DNA of 6,400 nt. Source: JBBSEZ01 sp038239195. GTDB lineage: Bacteria > Planctomycetota > Planctomycetia > Gemmatales > Gemmataceae. This document shows, one piece after another, positions 1 to 6,076 of this stretch; position 1 is the stretch's first letter; the number at the start of each line of letters is the position of its first letter. Made by a program: the position numbers and the translations under genes. The notes below the pieces were generated by a model. It saw only the letters and a program-made list of their open reading frames with translations, searched no databases and was not told the origin of the DNA. Location of the stretch: contig JBBSEZ010000523.1 in NCBI GenBank assembly GCA_038239195.1, positions 1-6,400 on the forward strand. Direction: 5' to 3'.

Positions 1-5
1 CCTCC
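1..5 (-). promoter_or_regulatory. Possible ribosome binding site of a downstream gene outside the window
   Basis: On the minus strand the last five bases of the window read GGAGG, five bases after the stop codon of the symporter gene. This would suit a closely spaced downstream gene starting just outside the window. An ATG at 7-5 overlaps the motif and is a less attractive start because it has no Shine-Dalgarno at proper spacing. The call rests only on the motif and its position. Confidence 0.3.
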
Positions 6-10
6 ATGCC

Positions 11-1447
11 TCACGCAACGCCCGACACGTCCTGCTTCCTTCTCAGGCGGAAGAACGCCACGAACAGCACCAGCGCAATCAGCACGCCCACGCTGGGCAC
101 CGTCCAGAACGAGGCCCAGTCGGTCACGTCCACCAGCTTGCCGCCCTCGCCGGGCTCCTTCGTCGTGTAGTGCTTGAACACCCGGTTCGACAACTCGCTC
201 CCCAGCCACATCGCCAGGCCGTAGGTGAGAAACACGAAGAGCGCCTGCGCGCTGCCCTTGATGTCGCTGGGCGACTCGTTATCGACGTGGATGAACCCCG
301 CCGCGAAGAAGAAGTCGTAGCAGACGCCGTGGAACGCCAGGCTGAGGACCACCGGCCAGAAGAAGACGCCGAGCTCCATCGTGCCGCCCCAGGCGAACAC
401 GCCATAGCGCAGGCCCCAGGCGAGCATGCCGATGGCCAGCACCCATTTCATTCCCAGGCGAAACAGGAAAAGCGGCAAGAGCGGCAGGAGAAGCATCTCC
501 GACCACTGCCCGATGGTCATGGTCGAGGCGACGTCCTTGACCCCGAGGTGCTTCTCGAGGTACATGCCGGTGTAGTTGTAGTAGAACGCCAGCACGATGG
601 TGATGATGAACGAGACGCTGTAGAAGACGGCGAAGGACGGCTCCTTGAGGAGGCGCACGGCCCGCAAGAAGGGCAGCACGTCGCCGGCCTTGCCCTTGGG
701 CGGGGTGTGGGGCAGCGCGAAGCTGTAGAGGCCGAGGACCAGGGAGAACGCGGCCGCCATCTTGAGCGGGCCGTCCGAGGTCTTCGGGTCGTCGTAGACG
801 AGGCGCAGGCCCAGACCGACGGCGAGCCCGGCCACGATCCAGCCGATGGTGCCCAGCACGCGGACGCCGGGGAAGTCGCGGGTGCCGTCGGGCAGATGAG
901 TGAAAGCGATCGAGTTGGACAGGGCGAGCGTCGGCGAGTAGATCAGCGCATAGGCCAGCGCAATCCAGTAGAACTTGGACGCCGTCTCCTGGACCGCGGC
1001 GTCGTGCGCGATCTTGGCGACGTCGAACAGCGGGCCCGTCAGCATCGGCGGGATGGGCGGCACGGGGGGGATGCTGGCGAGCCAGTAGAGGAAGCCGGCG
1101 CCGGCGAGGTGGAGCACCGCCATCAACTTTTCGCTGGAGAAGTAGCGGTCGGCGATCTGCCCGGTGACGATCGGGGCGAAAATGGTGCCCAGCGCCATCG
1201 TGCCGAAGATGCTGCCGATGTGCTCCGACAGGCCCATCGCGGCCAGGCGGTTGCCGAGCACCGAGAACCACGCCCCCCAGATGGCGTACTGAAGCAGCAT
1301 CATGATCGACAGGTTCAACCGGAGCCCGGCGTCCAGCGGCGGCGCCCCCAGGCCCGTCCCCGCGCCCTGGCCCGCCCCCATCGCCTCATTCGCGTCGAGC
1401 CGCGGGTGTTGTGGCACCGCCGGGCCCGTCCCCTCGCCTTCTCCCAT
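11..1447 (-). CDS. Nucleoside:H+ symporter, NupG/XapB-type MFS permease
   Basis: This is an inner-membrane permease of 478 residues, inferred to import nucleosides with protons. The match to remembered E. coli NupG is extensive. Residues 53-65 (QYAIWGAWFSVLG) correspond to its QFCLWGSWLTTLG. Residues 171-203 carry SPTLALSN and later VRVLGTIGW. The block around 313-354 (GQWSEMLLLPLLP, then LAWGLRYGVFAWG) and 373-402 (HGVCYDFFFAAG, then SAQALF) also align. Many hydrophobic segments give about 12 membrane spans. The longest open frame reaches 1573, but ATG 1447 is chosen because GGAGG lies six bases before it and the extra 42 residues are Arg/Pro-rich. Two features differ from NupG: a Gly/Ala/Pro-rich N-terminal extension (about residues 1-40) and a Pro-rich insert (127-158, PPVPPIPP) in a loop of the first half. 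The gene follows the TolC gene by 126 bases and has its own promoter candidate. The family is secure; the exact substrate is not. Confidence 0.9.
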   Translation of the reverse strand: MGEGEGTGPAVPQHPRLDANEAMGAGQGAGTGLGAPPLDAGLRLNLSIMMLLQYAIWGAWFSVLGNRLAAMGLSEHIGSIFGTMALGTIFAPIVTGQIADRYFSSEKLMAVLHLAGAGFLYWLASIPPVPPIPPMLTGPLFDVAKIAHDAAVQETASKFYWIALAYALIYSPTLALSNSIAFTHLPDGTRDFPGVRVLGTIGWIVAGLAVGLGLRLVYDDPKTSDGPLKMAAAFSLVLGLYSFALPHTPPKGKAGDVLPFLRAVRLLKEPSFAVFYSVSFIITIVLAFYYNYTGMYLEKHLGVKDVASTMTIGQWSEMLLLPLLPLFLFRLGMKWVLAIGMLAWGLRYGVFAWGGTMELGVFFWPVVLSLAFHGVCYDFFFAAGFIHVDNESPSDIKGSAQALFVFLTYGLAMWLGSELSNRVFKHYTTKEPGEGGKLVDVTDWASFWTVPSVGVLIALVLFVAFFRLRRKQDVSGVA

Positions 1448-1453
1448 GACCGA

Positions 1454-1458
1454 CCTCC
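1454..1458 (-). promoter_or_regulatory. Shine-Dalgarno deciding the symporter start
   Basis: GGAGG within a G-rich run lies six bases before ATG 1447. It selects this start over the ATG at 1573, which would begin within four bases of the TolC gene's stop codon and add a sequence unlike a permease N-terminus. Confidence 0.75.
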
Positions 1459-1498
1459 CCCCGTTGTCGCCTCGCGGCGGTGGCTCGCACCTGGGGGG

Positions 1499-1527
1499 AA
1501 TGTATGGGGGGCGGCGCCGGCGTTCAA
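1499..1527 (-). promoter_or_regulatory. Candidate sigma70-type promoter of the symporter gene
   Basis: Read on the minus strand, TTGAAC (1527-1522) and TACATT (1504-1499) are separated by exactly 17 bases. Each hexamer matches the sigma70 consensus at four of six positions. The predicted transcript would start near 1492 and have a leader of about 45 bases before ATG 1447. The -35 lies inside the odd palindrome CGTTCAACG. Its placement in a 126-base spacer fits separate transcription of the permease. It is a motif match only. Confidence 0.4.
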
Positions 1528-1573
1528 CGGCAAAGCACTCCTTCTTGCTTGTCGTGTTGCGCGAAACGAACAT

Positions 1574-3052
1574 CTACGGATGACACGCCCCCGTCGCCGT
1601 CGGCTGTCCGAGCAACAGCAACAGCCGCACCTGCGCCTTGTTGTGGGTGTTGATCGACTGCACGTAGTTGAAGTGCGCTTGCTCCAACCCGCGGATGGCG
1701 GCCAGCACCTCGCTCGTGTTTGCCCCCATCGCCCCCTTCGCCAGGCGCAGGTCGCTCAGACGATAGTTTTCGCTGGCGGCGCGCACCTGCTCGGCGGCGT
1801 GGTTGATCTGCTCGCGCGTCTTCAGGATGGCGTCGCGCGACTCCTGCACGCCTGCCGTCAACTTGCCGCGCAGGTCGTCGTAGTTGAGATGCGCCTGCTG
1901 TAGTTTGCTCTCCGCGAGGCGCTTGCGCGTCCGGGCGGTGACCAGTTGCGTCAGGTCCCAGCGCGCCTGCACGCAGACGTCGAGGCGGTTGTCCCAGCGC
2001 ATCGCATCGCCGGGGCCCGCGCCAAAAGCGCCTTCGTAGACGTTGGCCTGAAAGTTCGGCAACAACCGCATCGGGCCGCTCGCCTGGTCGATGCCGCCCT
2101 GGATCACCGTCAGGATCGCCTCCAGCTCGCGCACGCCAGGCCCGCTGGAGAGGGCGAGCGCCACGAGCTCCAGCGTGGGCGGGGTCGGATCGACGAGCTC
2201 GATCGGCGCCAGGGCCCGGTCGAGCGAGACGAGCTGCGCGTCGGGCGGCAGCCCGAGCAGGTAGACGAGTTTTGCCGACGCGGCGTTGCCCTGCTGGCGC
2301 AGCCGGGAGGTGCCGACCTGCCGGTTGGCGAGGGTGGCGCGCAGCCCCTCCACCATCACCTTGGCGGACGGCTCGTCGGCGAGGACGTCCTCGGCGCGCT
2401 TGAGCAATTTGCGCTCGTATTTCTCCAGTTCGTTCATCAGCGCCTCGCCGCGCTGCGCCGTGAGCAGATCGACGTACGCGGAGGCCGCCTCGACGAGCAC
2501 CTCGTTGCTGACCTGGCTCAGCTCGCCCTTGCTCTGCCAGATTTGCCGTTCCGCGCTGACGCGCTGGAAGGCGGCCTCGCGCAGGTCGAGCTCGCTCTGG
2601 AGCTGCACGCCGGGAAAGAGGGCGCCCGTGCTGGAGTGGATCAGCGTGCCGTCGAAGTTCTGAATCCCGCCTTCGTGGCGGTAGTAGGCGACGCCGGCGT
2701 AGGTCTTGGGCAGCCAGGAACCGGCCGCCTCGCTGGAGAGCTCGCTCTCGTTCAACTTCTCGCGGGCCAGCCCGATGCGGGCGTTGTGCTGCTCGGCCAG
2801 CCGCAGGACCGTGTCGAGGGTGATCGGCACCTCGTGCGGCCCCTGGGCGGCGGGAGGAAGCTCGGCGGGCCCCTCCACGGTATGGCCAACCCGCGCGATC
2901 TCGCTCGCCGACTGAGAGCGCTCCGGCGACGCAGTTGGGCCGTACGACTCGTACTCCGCCATGGGGTGCGTGCAGCCGGCCGCACACAGGCTGAACGCAA
3001 GCCAGCGCCAGCGCCGCAAGTGGGGCAGTCGGGGAAATCTGGGGCAGTCCAT
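1574..3052 (-). CDS. TolC-family outer-membrane efflux protein, probable lipoprotein
   Basis: This 492-residue protein belongs to the outer-membrane efflux (OEP/TolC) family, which forms the trimeric outer-membrane and periplasmic channel of tripartite pumps. Two OEP repeats are visible. The first is about 76-269, opening with ITLDTVLRLAEQHN and closing with AKLVYLLGLPPD. The second is about 293-484 and closes with a heptad-like helix ending in RLLLLLGQP. Long Ala/Gln/Arg/Glu-rich helices (about 380-470) fit the coiled-coil tunnel. The N-terminus has basic residues, a hydrophobic stretch (17-25) and C-A-A-G-Cys27, a weak lipobox with Ala rather than Leu at -3. The frame is open to 3316, but ATG 3052 is chosen because AGGAGG precedes it by six bases and it gives a sensible export signal. 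No membrane-fusion protein or RND/ABC pump gene is next to it, so its partners must lie elsewhere. Family length is typical. Confidence 0.9.
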   Translation of the reverse strand: MDCPRFPRLPHLRRWRWLAFSLCAAGCTHPMAEYESYGPTASPERSQSASEIARVGHTVEGPAELPPAAQGPHEVPITLDTVLRLAEQHNARIGLAREKLNESELSSEAAGSWLPKTYAGVAYYRHEGGIQNFDGTLIHSSTGALFPGVQLQSELDLREAAFQRVSAERQIWQSKGELSQVSNEVLVEAASAYVDLLTAQRGEALMNELEKYERKLLKRAEDVLADEPSAKVMVEGLRATLANRQVGTSRLRQQGNAASAKLVYLLGLPPDAQLVSLDRALAPIELVDPTPPTLELVALALSSGPGVRELEAILTVIQGGIDQASGPMRLLPNFQANVYEGAFGAGPGDAMRWDNRLDVCVQARWDLTQLVTARTRKRLAESKLQQAHLNYDDLRGKLTAGVQESRDAILKTREQINHAAEQVRAASENYRLSDLRLAKGAMGANTSEVLAAIRGLEQAHFNYVQSINTHNKAQVRLLLLLGQPTATGACHP

Positions 3053-3058
3053 GCGCGG

Positions 3059-3064
3059 CCTCCT
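3059..3064 (-). promoter_or_regulatory. Shine-Dalgarno deciding the TolC-family start
   Basis: A full AGGAGG lies six bases before ATG 3052. It favours this start over in-frame starts as far up as 3316, whose extra 88 residues are Arg/Pro-rich and would bury the export signal. Confidence 0.75.
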
Positions 3065-3083
3065 GGTGGGCCCGGTGGGAGGG

Positions 3084-3104
3084 AAGATAGCAGGGTTGCT
3101 ATCT
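3084..3104 (-). promoter_or_regulatory. Inverted repeat in the TolC-gene leader, possible operator over an extended -10
   Basis: AGATAGCA (3085-3092) and TGCTATCT (3097-3104) form a perfect 8-bp inverted repeat around a 4-base loop, AT-richer than its surroundings. On the minus strand its proximal arm contains TGCTATCTT, which resembles an extended -10 (TG-N-TATCTT, four of six to consensus) about 32 bases before ATG 3052. No convincing -35 is seen. The arrangement could be an operator over the promoter or a small leader hairpin. There is no T-tract after it, so a terminator is unlikely. Confidence 0.35.
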
Positions 3105-3273
3105 ACATCGGTTGCGCGGGCCGTCCACCTTTGCGGATTGTGCGACGGAGCGAGGGCCCCGGAGAAGAAAGGTCGTTTGGCCGCACTTCGCAGATGCGCG
3201 CGGTGAGACGGCAGTCGGCGCCTGGGCCGAGCCTGCGCGACCTGCCCGGACGTCCTCCGTGTTCGCGATCGGC

Positions 3274-4521
3274 TCACCGCACGGGGGCGAGGTGTTCGGG
3301 CCAACAGTCGTACCACGGGTCGTCCAGGGCCGGGGAGTAGAGCCGCTTCTTGTTGTGGACGAGGTAGCCGGCGGCGAAAAAGGAGTGCGGCTCGTCCACG
3401 CTCAGGTCGTACACCGCCACCCGCCCCGCCACGAGCCGGGGCCTGCCGGCGGGCACGCGCCGCAGCCCTTCATCCAACAGCCGATCGCGCTCGCCGACCC
3501 GAGCGGCCGGCAGCCACTCGCCAACCCAAAGCGGGTGCTCCGCCGTGACGCGCAACTTGTCTCGGAACAGGAGCGTCTGCGTCGCCTCGCCGACCCGGAC
3601 GAAGCGCACCGTGGTCAGCACGCGGCGCCGACTCATCACGTCGTAGCCCCAGACGCGGTCCCCGACCCGGACCTCCTCGATGGCCTTCGGGCCTCTCTCC
3701 GTGCCGACCGGGGTGCCTCGGGCGACGCAGGTGAACGACTCGCGCGTCGAGGGGGCGCCCGCCTTGCCGTCCGGCTTGACGACGAGGGAGAAGTCGAGGT
3801 AGGACCACAGCCGCCCGGCCGTGCGGAAGCGGACCAGCGCGTTGCCCTTGTCGTCCTCGCGCACGAAGACGGAGGCCCGCGCCAGATCGACGTCCGACCG
3901 ATGCCCGCGCAGGGCCGCGCGGGCGATCTCGACCGTCCTGGCCTGGGGGCGGGCGGCGCGCGAGACCTCCAGCCCGACCGGCTCGCTCTGGAAGGGGATG
4001 GCTTCCTCCTTCTCGCGGACCAGCGAGCCCTTCATGCTGAGCCGGTAGGCCCCCTCCCGGGTGAGGTCGGGGCGCTTGCCACCTGCCCAGCCCCACTTCT
4101 TGCCGCCCTCCTCCTCGATCCCATCCGCGCTCAAGGTCAGCAGGAAGGTGGGGGCGTAAGAGAGCTCGTTCCCGCTGGCCGCGCCGGCGGGGCCGGCCGG
4201 CCTCAGTTCGTACTTCTCGCCGCGGGGCCCCGTGAGCTGGAAGGTCATCGAGCACAGGCTGGCCTCGCGCCGCAGGGCGCCTGCGACGTCGCCGCTCTTG
4301 AGCGGGCGCTTCTCGTGGGCCCAGTGCAGGGCGACCCGGAATGGGCCTTCGGGTGGCAGGCGGGTGACCACCGGGCGCAGCATGGTTACCAGCCCGTGTC
4401 GGTCCGCCTTGCTCACCGCAACCTGCCCGGGCTTGACGGCGGTGCGCACGGGGACCGGCGCCAGGCCCGGCAGGGCGGTGCCCAGGAGCGCGACCCCGAT
4501 AGCCAACAGCACTCGCCTCAT
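3274..4521 (-). CDS. Exported protein with C-terminal Hint (hedgehog/intein) autoprocessing domain
   Basis: The product has 415 residues. Residues 1-21 are a signal peptide (MRRVLLAIGVALLG, then an Ala/Pro/Leu-rich end). Residues 22-264 form a domain I do not recognise, with alternating hydrophobic strands (TFLLTLSADG, YLDFSLVV) suggesting a beta-rich fold. Residues 265-390 are a Hint domain. Block A is Cys265-VARGTPV followed by the I-E-E-V-R-V-G-D stretch (281-288). Block B is T326-A-E-H329-P-L-W-V. Block F/G is VYDLSVDEPHSFFAAGYLV followed by His389-Asn390. These are the residues used in Hint domains for N-S acyl shift and Asn cyclisation. Lys391 follows Asn390, so the Ser/Thr/Cys needed for canonical splicing is missing. 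This resembles type-B bacterial intein-like domains, which cleave rather than splice. A 25-residue tail follows. GGAGG lies nine bases before the chosen ATG. The gene follows the cupredoxin gene by 122 bases. The Hint call is strong; the role is unknown. Confidence 0.88.
   Translation of the reverse strand: MRRVLLAIGVALLGTALPGLAPVPVRTAVKPGQVAVSKADRHGLVTMLRPVVTRLPPEGPFRVALHWAHEKRPLKSGDVAGALRREASLCSMTFQLTGPRGEKYELRPAGPAGAASGNELSYAPTFLLTLSADGIEEEGGKKWGWAGGKRPDLTREGAYRLSMKGSLVREKEEAIPFQSEPVGLEVSRAARPQARTVEIARAALRGHRSDVDLARASVFVREDDKGNALVRFRTAGRLWSYLDFSLVVKPDGKAGAPSTRESFTCVARGTPVGTERGPKAIEEVRVGDRVWGYDVMSRRRVLTTVRFVRVGEATQTLLFRDKLRVTAEHPLWVGEWLPAARVGERDRLLDEGLRRVPAGRPRLVAGRVAVYDLSVDEPHSFFAAGYLVHNKKRLYSPALDDPWYDCWPEHLAPVR
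3352..3729 (-). other. Hint domain coding segment (Cys265 to Asn390)
   Basis: This segment encodes the 126-residue self-processing module inside the exported protein. Cys265 is encoded at 3729-3727 and Asn390 at 3354-3352. The length fits a minimal Hint domain with no homing endonuclease insert between blocks B and F. All landmark residues (Cys1, block B Thr and His, block F His379, penultimate His389, terminal Asn390) are present, so there is no sign of decay. Confidence 0.85.
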
Positions 4522-4581
4522 ACGTCTTCCCCTCCCGGAAGGCCTTGCACCGCGCCGGTGATGACACGCACTCCCAACACG

Positions 4582-4624
4582 ACGAGGGAGCAGCGGTCGC
4601 GGATTGCCGTTCCCACTCCCTCGT
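4582..4624. repeat. 9-bp inverted repeat between the cupredoxin and Hint genes
   Basis: ACGAGGGAG (4582-4590) and CTCCCTCGT (4616-4624) are exact reverse complements with a 25-base loop. The repeat begins 20 bases past the cupredoxin stop codon in the direction of transcription. The stem could slow transcription or protect an RNA end, but there is no T-tract, so an intrinsic terminator is not supported. A shorter alternative stem, CTCCC (4571-4575) with GGGAG (4586-4590), would compete with it. Confidence 0.35.
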
Positions 4625-4643
4625 GGGGGGCCCTCCGAAGCCG

Positions 4644-5432
4644 TCACGGTTTGCCGAACCTGGCGAGAGGGACGACGATCACGCCGAGATCGGTCGTCCG
4701 GCCGGGCCGCACCGTCACTTTCAGCGCCTTGTTGATCCAGCCGACCCGCTCGTGCCACGTCCGCAGCTCGTGGGCGCCGGCGGGCAGGTCGGCGAGGGTG
4801 AACTTGCCCACGGCGTCGGTCACCGCCCCGTATGGGTGATCGAGGATCAGCCAGTACGCCCCCATCCAGGGGTGGATCTGGCATCGAACGGCCGCGAAGG
4901 GAAGTCCCGGCGGGCGCCGTGCGACCACGCGCTGGGAGGCGCCGGCCGGCACGAGCTTCGCCGTGGCCATCGCTTCGGGGAGCGAGACGACCAGCGTGTG
5001 GGCGCAGGGGTCGGCGTTGGTGACGCGGACCGTTTGCCCCGCGCGCACCACCAGGACGTGGGGCACGAAGCGGCACCCCTTCTGCTCGACGCGGGCCTCC
5101 CCCGGCCCCTTCGCCAGCCGCGGGTGGACGACCTTCGCCCGGGGCAGGAACACGCAGACGTTGGCGATGCCGCGCGTCTTCGCATCGACGATCAGGTCTT
5201 CGGCGAGCATGTCCTCCCTGGCGCAGCAGGGATCCCGGACGACAGCCCCTTTCTTGTGGATGACCTTCCGCTCCGGGGCCGTGCCATCCACCACGAACCG
5301 TCCGATGACGTTCCCATACGGCTCGGCGAGGGGCGCCGGCGCCGCGGCGGAGGGCAGGGAGGGCGACCAGTAGAGTGGCAGCGCCGCACACCATGCCGCG
5401 AGCAAAAGGGCCAGCCGGAGCTCGGGCCTCAT
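4644..5432 (-). CDS. Exported cupredoxin-like copper protein with carboxypeptidase-regulatory-like tail
   Basis: The product has 262 residues. The N-terminus is a signal peptide (MRPELRLALLLAAWCAALPL). The core (about 40-200) matches the plastocyanin-like proteins common in Planctomycetota and often labelled methylamine-utilisation-like. It has a GxFVVDG-type opening, then IANVCVFLPRA (89-99), then GCRFVPHVLVVRAGQTVRVTNADP (119-142). Apparent type-1 copper ligands are His145 (CAHTL), Cys184, His187 and Met190 (CQIHPWM). Residues 203-230 (VTDAVGKFTLADLPAG, then ELRTWHE) form the last strands of a carboxypeptidase-regulatory-like beta-sandwich. The likely role is periplasmic or cell-surface electron transfer or copper binding; no redox partner is adjacent. 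Extra cysteines at 69, 70, 93, 120 and 143 could form disulphides. GAGGA lies six bases before the ATG. It is 106 bases after the HEAT-like gene and 122 bases before the Hint gene. Fold and copper site are confident; the pathway is unknown. Confidence 0.82.
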   Translation of the reverse strand: MRPELRLALLLAAWCAALPLYWSPSLPSAAAPAPLAEPYGNVIGRFVVDGTAPERKVIHKKGAVVRDPCCAREDMLAEDLIVDAKTRGIANVCVFLPRAKVVHPRLAKGPGEARVEQKGCRFVPHVLVVRAGQTVRVTNADPCAHTLVVSLPEAMATAKLVPAGASQRVVARRPPGLPFAAVRCQIHPWMGAYWLILDHPYGAVTDAVGKFTLADLPAGAHELRTWHERVGWINKALKVTVRPGRTTDLGVIVVPLARFGKP

Positions 5433-5472
5433 GTTCTGTCCTCGATTCGACGGGCCCCGGCCTCACCAGCCG

Positions 5473-5500
5473 TCGAGGGCGAGGGCCCACGCCCTGTCGA
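5473..5500. repeat. Imperfect hairpin between the HEAT-like and cupredoxin genes
   Basis: AGGGCG (5476-5481) pairs with CGCCCT (5490-5495) around an 8-base loop. The outer TCG (5473-5475) can pair with CGA (5498-5500) if a two-base GT bulge is allowed. It lies 39 bases past the HEAT-like stop codon. There is no T-tract, and in GC-rich DNA a stem of this size can arise by chance. It is listed only as possible leader or intergenic RNA structure. Confidence 0.2.
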
Positions 5501-5538
5501 TAGCCGGCCCCGTCGTGCTTGCGGTCCTTGGAGAGGGG

Positions 5539-6045
5539 CTACTTGTCCGCCCTCCGCTCGAGCCGGTCGAGATACTCGAAGATTGCCACCAGGTCCCGGC
5601 GGCGCACGGGGTCGGGGATGGTGGGGACGGCCTGGCGGAGCAGGCGCCGGTCCTCCGCGGAGAGCTTCCCGAACCAGTCCGCGGCTTCGCGTTTGTCCTT
5701 CAACGACCCCGACGTCCACTGCGCGAACCGCGCAGCCAGTTCCTTGCCGCGCTCCTCCTTGACGCTGGAGGGCCTCATCCGATCCAGGGCCCGGCCCAGC
5801 CGGCGGCGGGCCTCGAGAGAGGTCGCGGTGGCCTGCTTCTGCCGCAACAGGGGGATGGCCCACGCCCCGTACTTACCCAGCTCTCGCTCGGCCTGCTCGC
5901 GAACCTGATAGCTGTCGTCGTCGAGCTGCCGGACCAGGGCCTCCAGGCGCGCCTGATCGAAGGGGCGAGGGGGGGCCGCCCCGTCCGCGACCGCGGCGCT
6001 GACGCCGAGGAAGAACAGGGCCAGGTAGCGTACGCTCCACCGCAT
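5539..6045 (-). CDS. Small exported HEAT-like repeat protein of unknown function
   Basis: The product has 168 residues. Residues 1-20 are a signal peptide (RYLALFFLGVSAAVA) with an A-x-A cleavage site before Asp21. Residues 33-70 hold one HEAT-like unit (LEALVRQLDDDSYQVREQAE, then LGKYGAWAIPLLRQ), followed by a second helix at 76-90 (SLEARRRLGRALDRM). This LDDDxxxVREQAxxEL pattern is common in planctomycete repeat proteins and presumably mediates binding. Residues 95-168 are charged and helical (FAQWTSGSLKDKREAADWF, then LSAEDRRLLRQAVP), with no motif I recognise and no catalytic signature. The start is supported by GGAGGG four bases upstream. It is the first gene of the minus-strand run, after a 355-base non-coding stretch. 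The call that it is a real exported gene is good; its job is not known. Confidence 0.75.
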   Translation of the reverse strand: MRWSVRYLALFFLGVSAAVADGAAPPRPFDQARLEALVRQLDDDSYQVREQAERELGKYGAWAIPLLRQKQATATSLEARRRLGRALDRMRPSSVKEERGKELAARFAQWTSGSLKDKREAADWFGKLSAEDRRLLRQAVPTIPDPVRRRDLVAIFEYLDRLERRADK

Positions 6046-6076
6046 GAAGCCCTCCGGACAGAGATGGTCGTCGGGC

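Noticed and set aside
5..7. Minus-strand ATG just after the symporter stop as start of a new gene
   Set aside because: Only seven bases remain in the window and no well-spaced Shine-Dalgarno precedes it, so a coding call cannot be supported.
170..1903. 577-codon open frame on the plus strand
   Set aside because: It runs antisense to the well-supported symporter gene and on into the TolC gene. The translation is rich in Arg, Gln, His and Glu without domains, which is typical of GC-rich shadow frames.
1946..3340. 464-codon open frame on the plus strand
   Set aside because: It is antisense to the TolC-family gene, which has clear homology and a good start.
3274..4521. The Hint module as a true splicing intein
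   Set aside because: There is no Ser, Thr or Cys after the terminal Asn, the flanking parts do not form an interrupted known protein, and only 25 residues follow.
3112..4839. 575-codon open frame on the plus strand
   Set aside because: It is antisense to the Hint protein gene and part of the cupredoxin gene, has no recognisable domain, and shows shadow-like composition.
4522..5490. Upstream extension of the Hint protein frame
   Set aside because: The added translation is Arg/Gly/Pro-rich and overlaps the cupredoxin gene in another frame. The ATG at 4521 has a signal peptide and a Shine-Dalgarno.
4545..5762. 405-codon open frame on the plus strand
   Set aside because: It spans the cupredoxin gene and part of the HEAT-like gene in antisense, including both spacers. 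The composition is Arg/Gly/Pro-rich with no motif.
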